This document shows, in pieces, positions 24,217 to 35,136 of a stretch of 64,000 nucleotides of DNA; the stretch's first letter is position 1, and each line of letters opens with the position of its first letter. The notes under the pieces were generated by a model. It ran no database searches. It saw only the letters and a list, made by a program, of their open reading frames with translations, and had not been told where the DNA came from. The stretch comes from Saxidomus purpurata (Eukaryota > Mollusca > Bivalvia > Venerida > Veneridae), in contig JAFMSR010000002.1 in the NCBI GenBank assembly GCA_022818135.1, forward strand, positions 47,403,499 through 47,467,498, written 5' to 3'. The position numbers were made by a program, and so were the translations under genes.

Positions 24217-25479
24217 AAAGGGCTCGGTACGTTTTGGGTCGATTTTGGCCCGTTTCTGTAACCTGATGAAATTTACACATGTTATAGTGTAATCCTTTTC
24301 ACTAAGAATACTGAAAAAATTAAACACTTACCTTGAAACACGAAAAAGATATGAACGTTAGAAAACGGGACATATGATCACAAAATCAGCCATTTAACGT
24401 CAACGACGTCGCGTAAACTATACGTGGTACATTCTCAGTATTAAATATTTCATCATTTGTCAAGGATATATAGATGAAACGTATGCTAAAGAAAGAAATA
24501 ATGAAGCACACTGCATGATGCTGCTGCATCATAAGGTTGAATAACTGCGCAGCACAGAGAACTGCCGGGAAGCTGTATATGTCGGTGTATGTCCATGGGA
24601 CCAAACAGACCGATAGATTATTATCTCTCTAATTATCTTTCGTAGTTTGTACAATCACAGGTTTCGGTTTTTACAAAGCAATATTATATTTGGACATCTT
24701 GGCGGGGTTGAAAGGGAGAATAATCACGCATTACATGATGCAAGTTTCACCAAGCGTATGAGAATTATACATCAGGGCAGGCCAAACTGTTTATGCAAAC
24801 AAACATTTGATCGGAAGTTGTTTATCGGTATCCAGACTTTGAAATAAGACGGTGAAATCAGACACAACATATTTATCATTAAAATGCTAAAAAGCAAAAA
24901 GTAAATAATTGATTTTCCACAATTTGAATTTCTTTCTATAAATGACCGGCCGTTTTAGTAATGATGTTTCTTTGTTTCCATTTCTACAGACAACGGCAAA
25001 TTGGGCTAGATCCTCGTGCAAACCACATACGGCATTTCAATCAGATAATTTTAAGACATTCATAAGGGGAATCAGTAAAAAACAAGCACAACATGGTATA
25101 AATAACCGAGTTTCTTACTTTCATTTTTGTCATACTTATAATAACAATTCATTATCGTGCAGTGAAACTACACAAATTATATACTTATACAGAATAAAAA
25201 TACATCTACGGAACACACTGGATTATAACGTGCCTATTTCTGAATAGATCACAATACACGCTAGTAGTTTATTTCCTACGCTAGAAGTTAATTCTGCGAA
25301 GACAGTTAGTCTATGCATATCAGAGTAAGAAATGCTGCATTACGATGGAAATATTCAAAACAGCGAAAAATATATACTACATTTATCACAGTTGCAAACA
25401 TTATTATTAAACAAACCTTGATAAAATATAAATGAAATAACTATCTACAGACATGTGGTCTTATGTGAAAAGTGTTTGC

Positions 25480-26380
25480 TCATCATGCTGCATATAAAGT
25501 TTACACAACGGTAGCGACTGACATGTCACCAACTGTTTGCAGCCTCATGCTGATTTCTACAATATGTTTCACAACTGAAACTGAGATGAAGTCATACGTG
25601 ATATGTAAGGTCACTTAGAATAGGGCGGAAAGTCAATACCGTATTGATTGTATATGTTTTATCCGAGACAACAAGATATGATTCAAATTCTCAAAATTAT
25701 TAATGACCTCTTGCAAAAAAGTGACTGATGCTATTTTCATCGTGCTGTATACATGTACATGTATGCTTCAAGACAGTTAGCGACTTACACGTCACCCACC
25801 GTTTGCGTACATGTATATTTGTACCATTTTAGAATTTTGCAATAAAAATGCACACAAACTCGCAACTAAGAATAACTTTTTTTTTATAAAAGTATGATTA
25901 TAATGCTCGCAAAATTAAGCGGAACTTATGTTTGTGCAGTTTGAGCATATTGATGTATGCACATGTACGTGTCGAGACAGTATGCACGTCACCCACCGTT
26001 TGCGTACAGGTACATGTACATTCTATTTTTTAACCAAATTAGAACTATGAAATAAAAATGCGCCCAAACGCCCAAAACTAAAACTAACTTGTTTTTTATA
26101 TAAGTATTTTAATAATGCTCGCAAAACGCGGAACATGTGTTTGCGTATTTAAGCCACGTGATGTATGCGCATGTACACTTCAAGACAGTTAGCGACTTAC
26201 ACGTCACCCACCGTTTGTGTACAAGGACAACTAGAATTTAACTATATTAGATCGTTTGCGACACAAAATGGACGCAAACACGTCAAACTAAGGTTTACTT
26301 GTATACAGAAGTATTTTGATAGTGTTCGTAAAACACGGAGCTTGTACACGTATGTGTGCAGTTTAGTCAAACATAAGCCG
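25480..26380. repeat. Diverged tandem array, unit about 205 bp
   Basis: The word CGTCACCCACCGTTTG recurs at about 25789, 25986 and 26203, each followed by an AATAAAAATGC-like segment and TAATGCTCGCAAAA. A fourth, older copy starts near 25500. It lies between the transposase 3' end and the left TIR, so it may be a subterminal part of the transposon. Confidence 0.7.
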
Positions 26381-26402
26381 TTTTGTTGGTAAAGAAAGCT
26401 GT

Positions 26403-28423
26403 TCACTGCTCTGCAGCGTCCAGAATGAAAGGGGTCCAGTCAGTAACCACATCAGAATAGATATTTTGCTGCTTACCTAGAAACCAAATAACACTTGCTA
26501 TATGTGCACATGTTCCCACAACTCTAGAACCGGTTTTGCAGTTACAGTACCATGCGTGTATGTGGTCATCTGTGTATTTGATCCACAGTTTATGCTTCAA
26601 TGCACTTGTGTGGCGACTTTGCATCTTGACCTCTAAAATACCTGGTGTGTTGTCTGAGACATATAGGTCATATTGCCCATTTACGAAGTGTTCATACGTG
26701 TAATTTTTCGCTAGTTTTATGCTATATACACCAAGAGTTATATCCCTTAATTGTTCTTCTGACAAATGAGGAAAGTCGACAATACTTGCTGAATCAATTT
26801 TTTTCCATGTTCAAGGTCTACTATCAAACTGACTTTCTATTTGTTCTTGCAATACATTGTTTTGTTTGGATAGTTCTAGCATTTTTGTAGCTAACTCAAT
26901 ATCATTGAGACTGTCAGATGAGCTAGACAAAGGCTTTTTGTATTTGTTGAAAACAGACCCCATTATTTGTAGGGTAACAGACAAATGTGGCAGCTGGGAG
27001 TTTGGAATGGTTTTATCAAAAAACTTCCATTGTTTTAGACGCGAATTTACGGACTCTACAACCCACCTCACCTTTGTTACCAAGCGGGAATGGTTTGCAT
27101 CTTTGGCAGACAGCTGACGTTGACCTTTAAGTAAGAATGACGGCATTTCTGTTTTGATGCCGATATCAGTTAAGAGCGGAAGTGCATCCCTAAAGCCACA
27201 ATCAACAATGAAAACGTCATCATCATTTATCCATTCCTTAATATTTTCGACATTATTTTGGAACATATGTGTAAGAATGTGTGCATCGTTATTTTTTCCG
27301 TCTGACATGTACGGACCAATAATAGATACAATATAACCAGACGTTGTTGCTACTATCATAGGTTTTACCAGTGGACGTTTCTTGTGCATTGAAAATGTTC
27401 GCCTTTGAAAACGAAAATGATTACTTTTTTGTATATACAGGTAAGTGCCATCAAGTACGAGAATGGCTGGAGGATTGCATTCATTTGGTGAAAACAACAT
27501 TTTTGCAAGAGGCCGTGTTTTGTGTTGAATAACATCCCTCCGTGTAATGTGATTGAAACCTATGTTATAAGGAACAAAATGTGTTAAAAGTGATTTTCTG
27601 ACTGTCTTCAGACATGACGCTTTTTCATGCTGAAAAGAGTTGCAATTACCCTGTTTGATAACCCTGATCTCATTTTTGTCAAAAACACAGCCAGACAAAT
27701 ACGTGCATTGCGATATTTAGATTTTTTCACGTATTTTACATTCTGCAAAAGATCATTGAAATCAGCTTTTGATAGACCAGTTAAGGAAAGGTAATCTTCA
27801 TCCATATACGTGTCATCGAAATTAAGCCTTTTTTCAGACGACTCTTTTGCAATTGACCTTACATTTTGTAAAAGCTCTTCTATTTCATGACTATTAAATT
27901 CACTGGTATTGCATATTTTAACTTGTTTGGTTTTAACTTTATCTATTGAATCTATGTCTAATATGTTAGAATTTGTAATGTGACGAGGACAGCACCTCGC
28001 TGATTTTGATAACAGTACACCAGTTTCAATAAAAAGATTGCATCGGGCTTTACTTTTCACAACAATTAATCTTGGACCTGGCTTACAACAAATAAAACAA
28101 TAAGAATGAGAAGCCCCAGCACGTGGGATTTCTAAATGGATAGTTTTTTGAACATCATTTTCAATGGAAACCGGCGTTGCCCGTTCTCTGGTAGATTGGC
28201 ATGACAGGTCGTGTTCATCGTCTGGCTGCTGCAAAGGTTGCCTTTGAATTTCTTTATGCGCTTTAAGCCTGCATTTTCCACATACTTTGCCATTCTCAGT
28301 TACTTTGATATTTTTGTCCTCTAAATATTTCCTGATGTGCATATTATCCCGTCCTGTCAAACTCCTTCTTTCATTTGGTTTTGTTCTTTTACAACAAATC
28401 ACGCAAGGATAACTTTTATCCAT
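26403..28423 (-). pseudogene. DDE_Tnp_4-type transposase with C-terminal SWIM zinc finger, two disruptions
   Basis: The ATG at 28425-28423 opens 271 residues with two cysteine-rich modules (CVICCK...CGKC; CFICCK...CCPRH), then a helical segment with KMRSGLSNRVIATLF. The frame then breaks at a five-base run (27621-27625) where one extra base would rejoin it to the next frame. The second part holds the DDE core: LVLDGTYLYIQ (first Asp), FIVDCGFRDALP (second Asp) and VRWVVESVNSRLKQW (Glu). A TGA at 26813-26811 follows SQFDSRP. The same frame continues through LTLGVYSIKLAKNY-like helices to a SWIM motif (WYCNCK ... GTCAHIASVIW), ending at 26403. Full length would be about 660 residues. DDE_Tnp_4 nucleases cut and paste DNA. 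SWIM fingers bind DNA or protein. This copy is probably inactive unless the breaks are assembly errors. Confidence 0.85.
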
Positions 28424-28503
28424 TGTTCACTGAAAAGCATATTAACTCAACTACATATTAATGATATACTTGAATTTCATAGCCAATAATTCTATTCATT
28501 ACC

Positions 28504-28577
28504 GTCTTCCTCTGTCTAGTGGTTTAGGCATCCGCCTCGGGAGCGGGAGGTCAAAAGTTCAAATCCCAACAGGGGTC
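28504..28577 (+). repeat. tRNA-Pro-like SINE head
   Basis: It has an A-box-like TCTAGTGGTTTAGG, an anticodon arm TCCGC/GCGGG around CTCGGGA (anticodon CGG, proline) and B-box AGTTCAAATCC. A non-tRNA body follows (about 28580-28720). The acceptor stem does not pair, so this is a retroposed SINE rather than a working tRNA. It sits just upstream of the transposase start codon. Confidence 0.7.
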
Positions 28578-29942
28578 TGTTCTGATATGGCCGGTTGGTG
28601 AGCCACCAGCTAGTTAAATAATGGTTACCATATGCCTACCTGCCTGGTGCATTGCATTAAAAAGGATAGGATTCGGGAGGTAAATGTGCTCAGAAAGAAC
28701 GTGTCTTATAAGTCAGATATGTGATTATGCCGAATAAATCAACCGTGCAATTTCACGATACTTTTCGATGCAATGATGTTAAGTATTCCTTTATGATCGG
28801 ATGTGTAGGCCTATTGTCGATAGCATGCAGAACTTCCGGTTAGTGATATGCACGTTCAGATCTCGTGAACATGTCATTTTTCTATCAGACTAATTTTTTA
28901 CTTTATAAAGGAAAATAACTAGATCTATAACGAAATAAGTAATATTTTTAAAAAAAAATTATAACTCGCAAGAAGCAAGCAATTAAATACGGATTTCAGC
29001 TACAGCTGTAAAAAGAAACTACATTTATTACTAAAAACGGAATAGAACTATAACGTTTATGGGACTCAAACACACGACTTACAGATTAGTCAAGTTTAAA
29101 AAATAATGCAAGTGTCTCAGTCTGAGCGAAAGAGCAGTTCGATATGCAGTCGATCAAGGAAAAATATTATCGTTTAACACGTGCATCGTCTTAGTAAAAT
29201 GAAAGTCGAACTTTTCAGTAGAAATTACTTGCTATACAATTAAGTCAATGGCGGTTAGGAGGATCTGGTTAATTTGTTCAAGTAAAAATAACTGAGATTT
29301 CATTTCTTTTTTTCCATCAAGAAACCCGAAGAGTGAGTTCTACTCTCGTTTGTGTTTACGCCTGGACACACGGACAACTTAATTATGTTTTACGCCTAGT
29401 ACAGAATTATAAATCTTTGTTTGCGGCGAATTCTGTATAACATCGTAGTTCTTCTAAAACAAATAGTTATGTAGAACTACAATTTATTTTACAGCGTACA
29501 CATATTTCAGACTCTATACTCAGCAGATCTAGATCTATAATCTCTATGAGAACATTTTCACCAGACATAGTTAAAAATTGTTTTATCGAAATGAGCTTCG
29601 AGCACGCAAATTTCATTAACAATATATATTCTCTATATTATATCAACTAAAAACACAAATCATGTATCTACAATGACGATATTACATCTAGATTCTACGT
29701 ACTGTTGTGGAAGAAACGTTAGTATAATTTTATCATCACACGTGTAGATCTTGCTTCTTTCGACATTTTAAACATGTCCGCATTAAGGTACCAGTAAGAT
29801 ATTTTCAAAAATTACAGATACAATGATAATAAACGCTTACCGTCAATTTCAAGTTGGTACTCCCATGTGCTGATATACGTTTTCGTGGTGCAATGTTATA
29901 TTATTTACGTTTTTTGTCTATTTCGATGAACTTCACGTACTT

Positions 29943-29977
29943 TGACGTCATGAATGACGTCATACCTTGTGACGTCA
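29943..29977. promoter_or_regulatory. Cluster of three TGACGTCA (CRE) octamers
   Basis: The full palindromic CREB/ATF site TGACGTCA occurs three times within 35 bp (29943, 29955, 29970). It is about 1.5 kb upstream of the transposase ATG and 0.5 kb inside the right TIR. It could drive the transposon or be a chance cluster. Binding is inference. Confidence 0.5.
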
Positions 29978-30019
29978 CGCGTGATTTTATCCGCGGCACG
30001 AAGTTAACGTTGTTTAAGA

Positions 30020-30186
30020 AATAATAAATGCCTCCCTGTATTTTATCGTTGAATAAAATATAGTCAGGAATTTGGATGCGTAGTAATTCAGTCACGAGTG
30101 CGTAGCACGAGTGATTGAATTTTTCGCATCCAAATGACTGACTGTATTTTATTCAACGATAAAATATAGGGAACAATTTATTATTT
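30020..30186. repeat. Hairpin MITE, 61-bp arms
   Basis: The arms 30020-30080 and 30125-30186 are inverted copies (roughly 85 percent by eye) built on CTGTATTTTATCGTTG and ATTTGGATGCG. The loop holds a second palindrome, CACGAGTGCGTAGCACGAGTG. A partial relative (GCTGTATTTTATCGT) lies at about 30348. Confidence 0.7.
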
Positions 30187-30511
30187 CGATTCTAACACGT
30201 TATTTTCTTTGAAAACAATCCCGAACTTTATTTAACGCGTAGTAGTACATCATTGTAACCTTAAAACGCGAGATACGATTGGACGCGCTTGTTTACATAC
30301 GTTACGTCATTTAAGGCACGTCGTCCTTGGAAAAACGTGCTGTATTTTATCGTAAAATAAAATACAGGCTTTTCCCTATATGTTTATATAGGAAAAGCAG
30401 CCACTTGTGTTAGAATTACTCATAATAATTTGAACATATGTCAATATATACTCAACTTTAATTTTCTATAAAAAACGGGCCAAAATCAACCCAAAACGTA
30501 CCGAGCCCTTT

Positions 30512-30903
30512 GAATTACAATGACGCAAGTGGTTTTTACCGTGACAACAATGATGCACAGTAACTTAGTAAATAATGCTGTATATAATTTTATCTAAATA
30601 GGTAAAGTAAACATATAAACATAAATGATTTTGCCCAAGTGTGGCTTAAGGTAGTGGGACCCTAATTGGCACCAATTCAAATCATGATAGGCTTAATATT
30701 TTCTTTATCTGTATCATTTTCAGGATTTTAAAAGAAATTTGCCATTAAATAACTTAAGTTAAATAGGAATTTTAATAACCGTACCCCCATTTTGGAATTA
30801 TTTATAAAAATGACATCAGGCGAGAGATAAGAAAATGCATGTTTTTCATTTATTATTCAATAATTTGGTACAAATTTGGTATCAGAGTAACAAGAACTAT
30901 ATT
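30512..30903. other. Flanking DNA, no gene
   Basis: AT-rich sequence between the DDE/SWIM transposon and a family E element. Nothing was recognised. Confidence 0.4.
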
Positions 30904-31405
30904 TATACCCCCGAAACGAAGTTTGGGAGGGTATATAGGAGTTACCTGTCGGTAGGTCGATCGGTCAGTCAGTCAGGTGGTCTGTTGCAGTTTCCCTTTT
31001 GTTTCTTTTCCTTGTCTAGAGCATTACTTGAAAACTACTGGTTGGAATTCAATTTAACTTCATACAATGGTCTAGTACATTGAAAGGAAGTGCAGTGCAC
31101 AGGAACTATAACTCTATCTTGACTCATTACAGAGTTATTGCCCATTTTCACTTTTCCATGTCGCAGAGCATAACTTGAAAACTACTGTTTGGAATGCAAT
31201 ACAACTTCATACAATGGTTCAGCACAATGTGAGGAAGTGCAGTGTACAAGAACCATAACTCTATCTTGAGTAATTACAGAGTTATTGCCAAGAACAATAT
31301 CTTTATTTTATTATATTTTTTGCAAGGTATTCTGTTACTACGAACTTCCTCAGTTTATAAAGTAGTCTTTCATAGGTTTTAATCACATTTAGTGATAGCT
31401 CTAGT
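30904..31405 (+). mobile_element. Family E Helentron-like element, short copy
   Basis: TATACCCCCGAAACGAAG plus a microsatellite (GGTC/AGTC), about two 145-bp units, then the stem-loop ATCACATTTAGTGAT and AGCTCTAG|TT. The terminal GGGGGTAT before the loop has decayed to AGGTTTT. Confidence 0.75.
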
Positions 31406-31956
31406 TTCTTTCAGAATTTATACACCATGTACATATTATCAACAAGTTTTATAAAACTTTTATGAAATAATTAGATAGTATTACAATTTTCATGTAATTT
31501 TTTGACCATGTTTAATTTTGAACATCAAAGTTTTTAAGAAAAATCAACATTTTTTAGAAATGGGGCATGACTTTTTGTATATTCATAATTATCTATAACA
31601 TTTTGGGAACAGCATGCCAAAAATTCACAATGTTTTACCATGTCTATTTAAAACAATTAAAGTTTGAAATTTCCAATCAGAGATTTTTGCCGGGCCTGCA
31701 AGTAATAAAATCTTCAAATAAGCTAATACTTATGTGTAAAAAAATATTTAATTTCTTTTTAGTGTAAAAATAATTTAAACATAATTATGTAGAAAAATGC
31801 AAAAAAATGAAAACAAAGAAGAACAAGTTAAAAAAAATGTGGTTCCGGCTGGATTCGAACCTACACCTTGAAAACCTCAAAAGATCTATAGTCCTGTGCT
31901 TAACAACCTAGGCTAGTGCATTAAAATTGAAGTGTTTCAAATGGAGGTTTTTTATT
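31406..31956. other. AT-rich DNA with a tRNA-like repeat
   Basis: There is no gene. It is very AT-rich and contains the minus-strand tRNA-like sequence at 31841-31920, annotated separately. Confidence 0.4.
31841..31920 (-). repeat. tRNA-derived repeat (class II-like)
   Basis: On the minus strand there is an A-box-like TAGCCTAGGTTGTTAAG and a B-box GGTTCGAATCC, with extra bases between them consistent with a long variable arm (Leu or Ser type). The acceptor ends do not pair. It is probably a SINE head or tRNA pseudogene. Confidence 0.55.
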
Positions 31957-33328
31957 AGCTCACCTGAGCTGGCTCAGGGTGAGCTATTAGGATCGATGAA
32001 TGTCCGTCGTCGATCATCTGTCGTCCGTCCACACTTAGTTCGTTAACACTCTAGTGGTCACATTTTTGCCTCAATTGTCACAAAACTTGGTCAGGATGTT
32101 TTTCCCAGTAATTACTCGGACGAGTTCGAATATGGGTCATCTCGGATGAAAAACTAGGTCACATGACCCAAAAATAGAAAAATCTTGTTAAGGCTCTAGA
32201 GGCTACTGTTTCAGTCCAAATATCCTGGCAATTTGTCAGAAAGGTTGTTTGGTTGATTTCTAGCTCAAGTTTTAATATGGGTCACCTGGGGTCAAAAACT
32301 AGGTCACACAGCCCAAATATGGAAAAACCTTGTTAACACTCTAGAGGTAACATTTTCAGCCCAAATATCCTGGAAATTTGTCAGAAAGGTTGTTTCTATG
32401 ATTTCTAGCTCAAGTTTGAATATGGGTCATCTTTGGTCAAAAACTAGGTCACACAGCCTGAGTATGGAAAAACCTTGTTAACACTCTATAGAGGTAACAT
32501 TTTCAGCCCAAATATCCTGGAAATATGTCAGAAAGGTTGTTTCGATGATTTCTAGCCCAAGTTCGAATATGGGTCATCTGGGGTCAAAAACTAGGTCACA
32601 GAGCCCAAATATGGAAAAACCTTGTTAACACTCTAGATGTTACATTTTCAGCCCAGATATCCTGGAAATTTGTCAGAAAGGTTGTTTCGATGATTTCTAG
32701 CTCAAGTTCGAATATGGGTCATCCGGGGTCAAAAACTAGGTCACACAGCCCAAATATGGAAAAACCTTGTTAACACTCTAGAGGTAACATTTTCAGCCCA
32801 AGTATCCTGGAAATTTGTGAAAGATTGTTTTGATGATTTCTAGCTCAAGTTCGAATATGGGTCATCTGGGATCAAAAACTAGGTCACAGAGCCCAAATGC
32901 GGAAAAACCTTGTTAACACTCTAGAGGTTGCATTTTCAGCCCAGATATCCTGGAAATTTGTCAGAAAGGTTGTTTCGATGATTTCTAGCTCAAGTTTCAA
33001 TATGGGTCATCTGGGGTCAAAAACTAGGTCACAGAGCCCAAATATGGAAAAGCCTTGTTAATACTCTAGAGGTAACATGTTCAGCCCAAATATCCTGGAA
33101 ATTTGTGAAAGGTTGTTTCTATGATTTCTAGCTCAAGTTAGAATATGGGTCATCTTGGGTCAAAAACTAGGTCACAGAGACCAAATACCTTGTTAACACT
33201 CAAGAGGTAACATTTTCAGCCCAAATATCCTTGAAATTTGTCAGAAAGGTTGTTTCGATGATTTCTAGCAACTTTGTTAAAAGCAGTTGTACTCCGGTGA
33301 GCGATAAAGGGCCATCATGGCCCTCTTG
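31957..33328 (+). mobile_element. Family B Helentron-like element, inserted in a THAP gene
   Basis: The 5' hairpin AGCTCACCTGAGC/GCTCAGGGTGAGCT is followed by a (CGTC)n-like stretch. Eight units with a period near 145 bp follow (TGTTAACACTC at 32331, 32476, 32623, 32768, 32911, 33056, 33191). The 3' module is CCGGTGAGC, stem-loop AGGGCCATCATGGCCCT, CTTG|TT. Its 3' end supplies the stop codon of the minus-strand THAP reading frame. Confidence 0.82.
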
Positions 33329-34570
33329 TTGTAATTCCTACAGAGGTCTGTAAATAAATTGCAGCACACAGCCTCACACTGATTGTCATAATAGCTTTCG
33401 GTGTTGCGGTTGTTTTCAGTATTTATGTCTAAAGATGTATAAACCAATGGTTCTGCAGTATAGGTTTCATGTCTCTCTAAACTGTCTTCATATTCAAGTG
33501 ACTCTGCAAGACAAACCAGCTTAACTTTTTCATTAAATTCACTAAGTGGTCTTCTTATGAGAGGTCGTCTAGCAGGAGTATTTGATTTGCATGTGTAGCC
33601 CATTTTCAAAGTTTGTGAAGGGTTCTCTTTAGTAGGTCGACCATCTTGGAAGTGAAGTGAACATACCTGTAATAAGAAATAAAATCAAATTATATGACAT
33701 TACAATTTTATAAAATAAACCTGAACAAAACTACAGAAACACAATAACATTTAGCAATCTTTACACTAATCTGTCTACTAGAAAGGCAGATACAACCCAT
33801 ACCAGAATCTGTACCGATCATACTTCAAATGGCTTTTACGACAAGAGACACACATTGTCAGTTATATTATTAACTCTTTTAAACAACACGGGTAGAAGTA
33901 TTAACAGATTAAAGCGCAGGGAGATTTGTTCAACTGATTACAGCACATATTAATTGGCTATACTGCAGTCTCGGCAAAAAGGTTTAATATTTATCTATAG
34001 GCAAACAAACAAAAAATCCTCTTAGTTTAGTAAGTAGCTACAGCACTTTCTGTTTGCCGCCCGAGAAAGTTTTGCATCTGAAGCCAACACTGATACCATG
34101 TTTCTGTCAAAACTATGAGAATTTACATCCACAACAACATAGTGGTGCAGCATCAGACAAGTATTTTTGGATTACATTTCTTGGTAGCCCTTGTTCATCG
34201 TAAAATGTACTGATTGTCCGATTCAGCTACTATCCGGTTACCGGTACACTAGTGTTAAAATATTCTTGTAAATTTTGAAGCAATTTGTGCAAATAACTTC
34301 CAATAAACATTATACAGGTCTTACCAACGATGTACATGATGGATTCAAGTCCTTTCTGTTGATGTTTTTCAACCAGTCTCTACGTTTCTCCTCATTTTTC
34401 GGAAGACAATGAAATTTGTAAGGAACCAAGCACGGACAATCACAATGTTTCTGGTCGTGTGTTTCACAAATTGCTTGTCCCCATGTATGAAGATTTTTCT
34501 GGTTATTTCCACAATCAAAAACAACACACTGTTTCCCATTACTGCGCTCGTAAGGCATTTTTAACTCCAA
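33277..34570 (-). pseudogene. THAP-domain gene, 3' truncated by a family B insertion
   Basis: Exon 1 is 34570-34325 and exon 2 is 33666-33277, joined in phase across a GTAAG donor and TTACAG acceptor. The start is probably MPYERSNG (34558). The THAP zinc module reads CVVFDC near residues 11-16, a DCPC insert, FHCLPKNEEKRRDWL, and then across the junction VCSLHFQDGRPTKENPS and TLKMGY. This is the C2CH plan with the downstream Pro/Phe-type tail. THAP domains bind DNA; this subtype often heads transposase-derived proteins. The remaining 100 residues are charged, with no nuclease. The last dozen codons come from the family B 3' end, so the original C-terminus is lost. A divergent plus-strand frame starts 43 bp upstream. 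Confidence 0.78.
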
Positions 34571-34612
34571 TTTTAAACAATTTTATCAGTTTCTCAATTT
34601 CCCAGTTCTGTA

Positions 34613-34682
34613 ATGGCGGACGCGTTCAACGGGGAGATAATATCAAGGGAAGTAATCGATGTAGTACGGATTTCTAAAAAGG
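34613..34682 (+). other. Possible divergent first exon, cut by a family A fragment
   Basis: TAATGGCGGACGCG opens a frame beginning MADAFNGEIISREVIDVVRI, 43 bp from the THAP gene's first ATG in the opposite direction. Family A repeat sequence begins after about 23 codons. It resembles a host or transposon start codon context, with a shared bidirectional promoter. Product unknown. Confidence 0.35.
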
Positions 34683-34786
34683 TCTATTGTGTAGTGGACC
34701 TCTACAAATTATGTAAGAATCATGACCCCTTGTATTATAGCCAATGGTAGTCAGGTGAGCGATATAGGGCCATCATGGCCCTCTTG
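34683..34786 (+). mobile_element. Family A Helentron-like 3' end fragment
   Basis: Only the last part of a family A unit is present, with CAGGTGAGC, the stem-loop AGGGCCATCATGGCCCT and CTTG|TTT. Confidence 0.75.
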
Positions 34787-35036
34787 TTTCACATTCAATC
34801 CCAGCATCTGCTTTCATTTTCTTCAATTTTCCATATAACACATTTATACCCATTGGCTGTTTTTTGTACCACGCTTGTCGAGGCTTTGGTGTTTTGTTTG
34901 CAACGGACATAAAAAAGAGGACTCTCTGGGTCCAATATTTCAACTGGGCCCGTTTGAACGTTTTCAATTTGTAGATATGAATAGGATGTTCTCTTGCTTT
35001 AGGAATTGCATATGCCCTTGGTTTTGGTGGTCTCAA
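34787..35036 (-). pseudogene. DUF3504 (Crypton/ZMYM-type) recombinase-like fragment
   Basis: A minus-strand open frame reads LKTFKRAQLKYW, VLFFMSVANKTPKP, AWYKKQPMGINVLYGKLKK and ADAGIE. The WYKKQPxGxNxLxxxMK-AGI order is that of the DUF3504 domain. This is a tyrosine-recombinase-like domain domesticated in ZMYM, KCTD1 and QRICH1 proteins and related to Crypton transposons. The catalytic Arg/His/Tyr region that should follow is absent: a family A 3' end lies there instead. The upstream part is also missing. The call rests on a short motif match. Confidence 0.5.
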
Positions 35037-35136
35037 GGAGGAAAGTTTATTTATTTATTTGACTTATTTATTTAATCATTTATTCATTTTACAGGTATGG
35101 GGGTGTAATGCTTCATATACTTGAGATTTGTTCACT

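Larger units (their letters stand above)
24217..30511 (-). mobile_element. 6.3 kb DNA transposon with 39-bp TIRs, DDE transposase and SWIM domain
   Basis: The left TIR 24217-24255 starts AAAGGGCTCGGTACG and contains TTTTGGCCCGTTT. The right TIR 30473-30511 is its complement with one mismatch in 39. A weaker similarity (GTCATT) continues outside, so the true ends may lie slightly beyond. No clear target duplication was found. The only gene is the minus-strand transposase (28423-26403). Other contents are a degenerate 208-bp tandem array downstream of the gene, a tRNA-Pro-like SINE, a hairpin MITE and a cluster of cAMP-response-type octamers upstream. The rest is AT-rich and non-coding. The superfamily is unassigned: the nuclease fold suggests the IS5/Harbinger-like DDE_Tnp_4 group. 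Confidence 0.88.

Noticed and set aside
24942..25247. 101-codon plus-strand frame inside the DDE/SWIM transposon
   Set aside because: No recognisable motif and AT-driven composition. It lies opposite the gene direction, so it is treated as chance.
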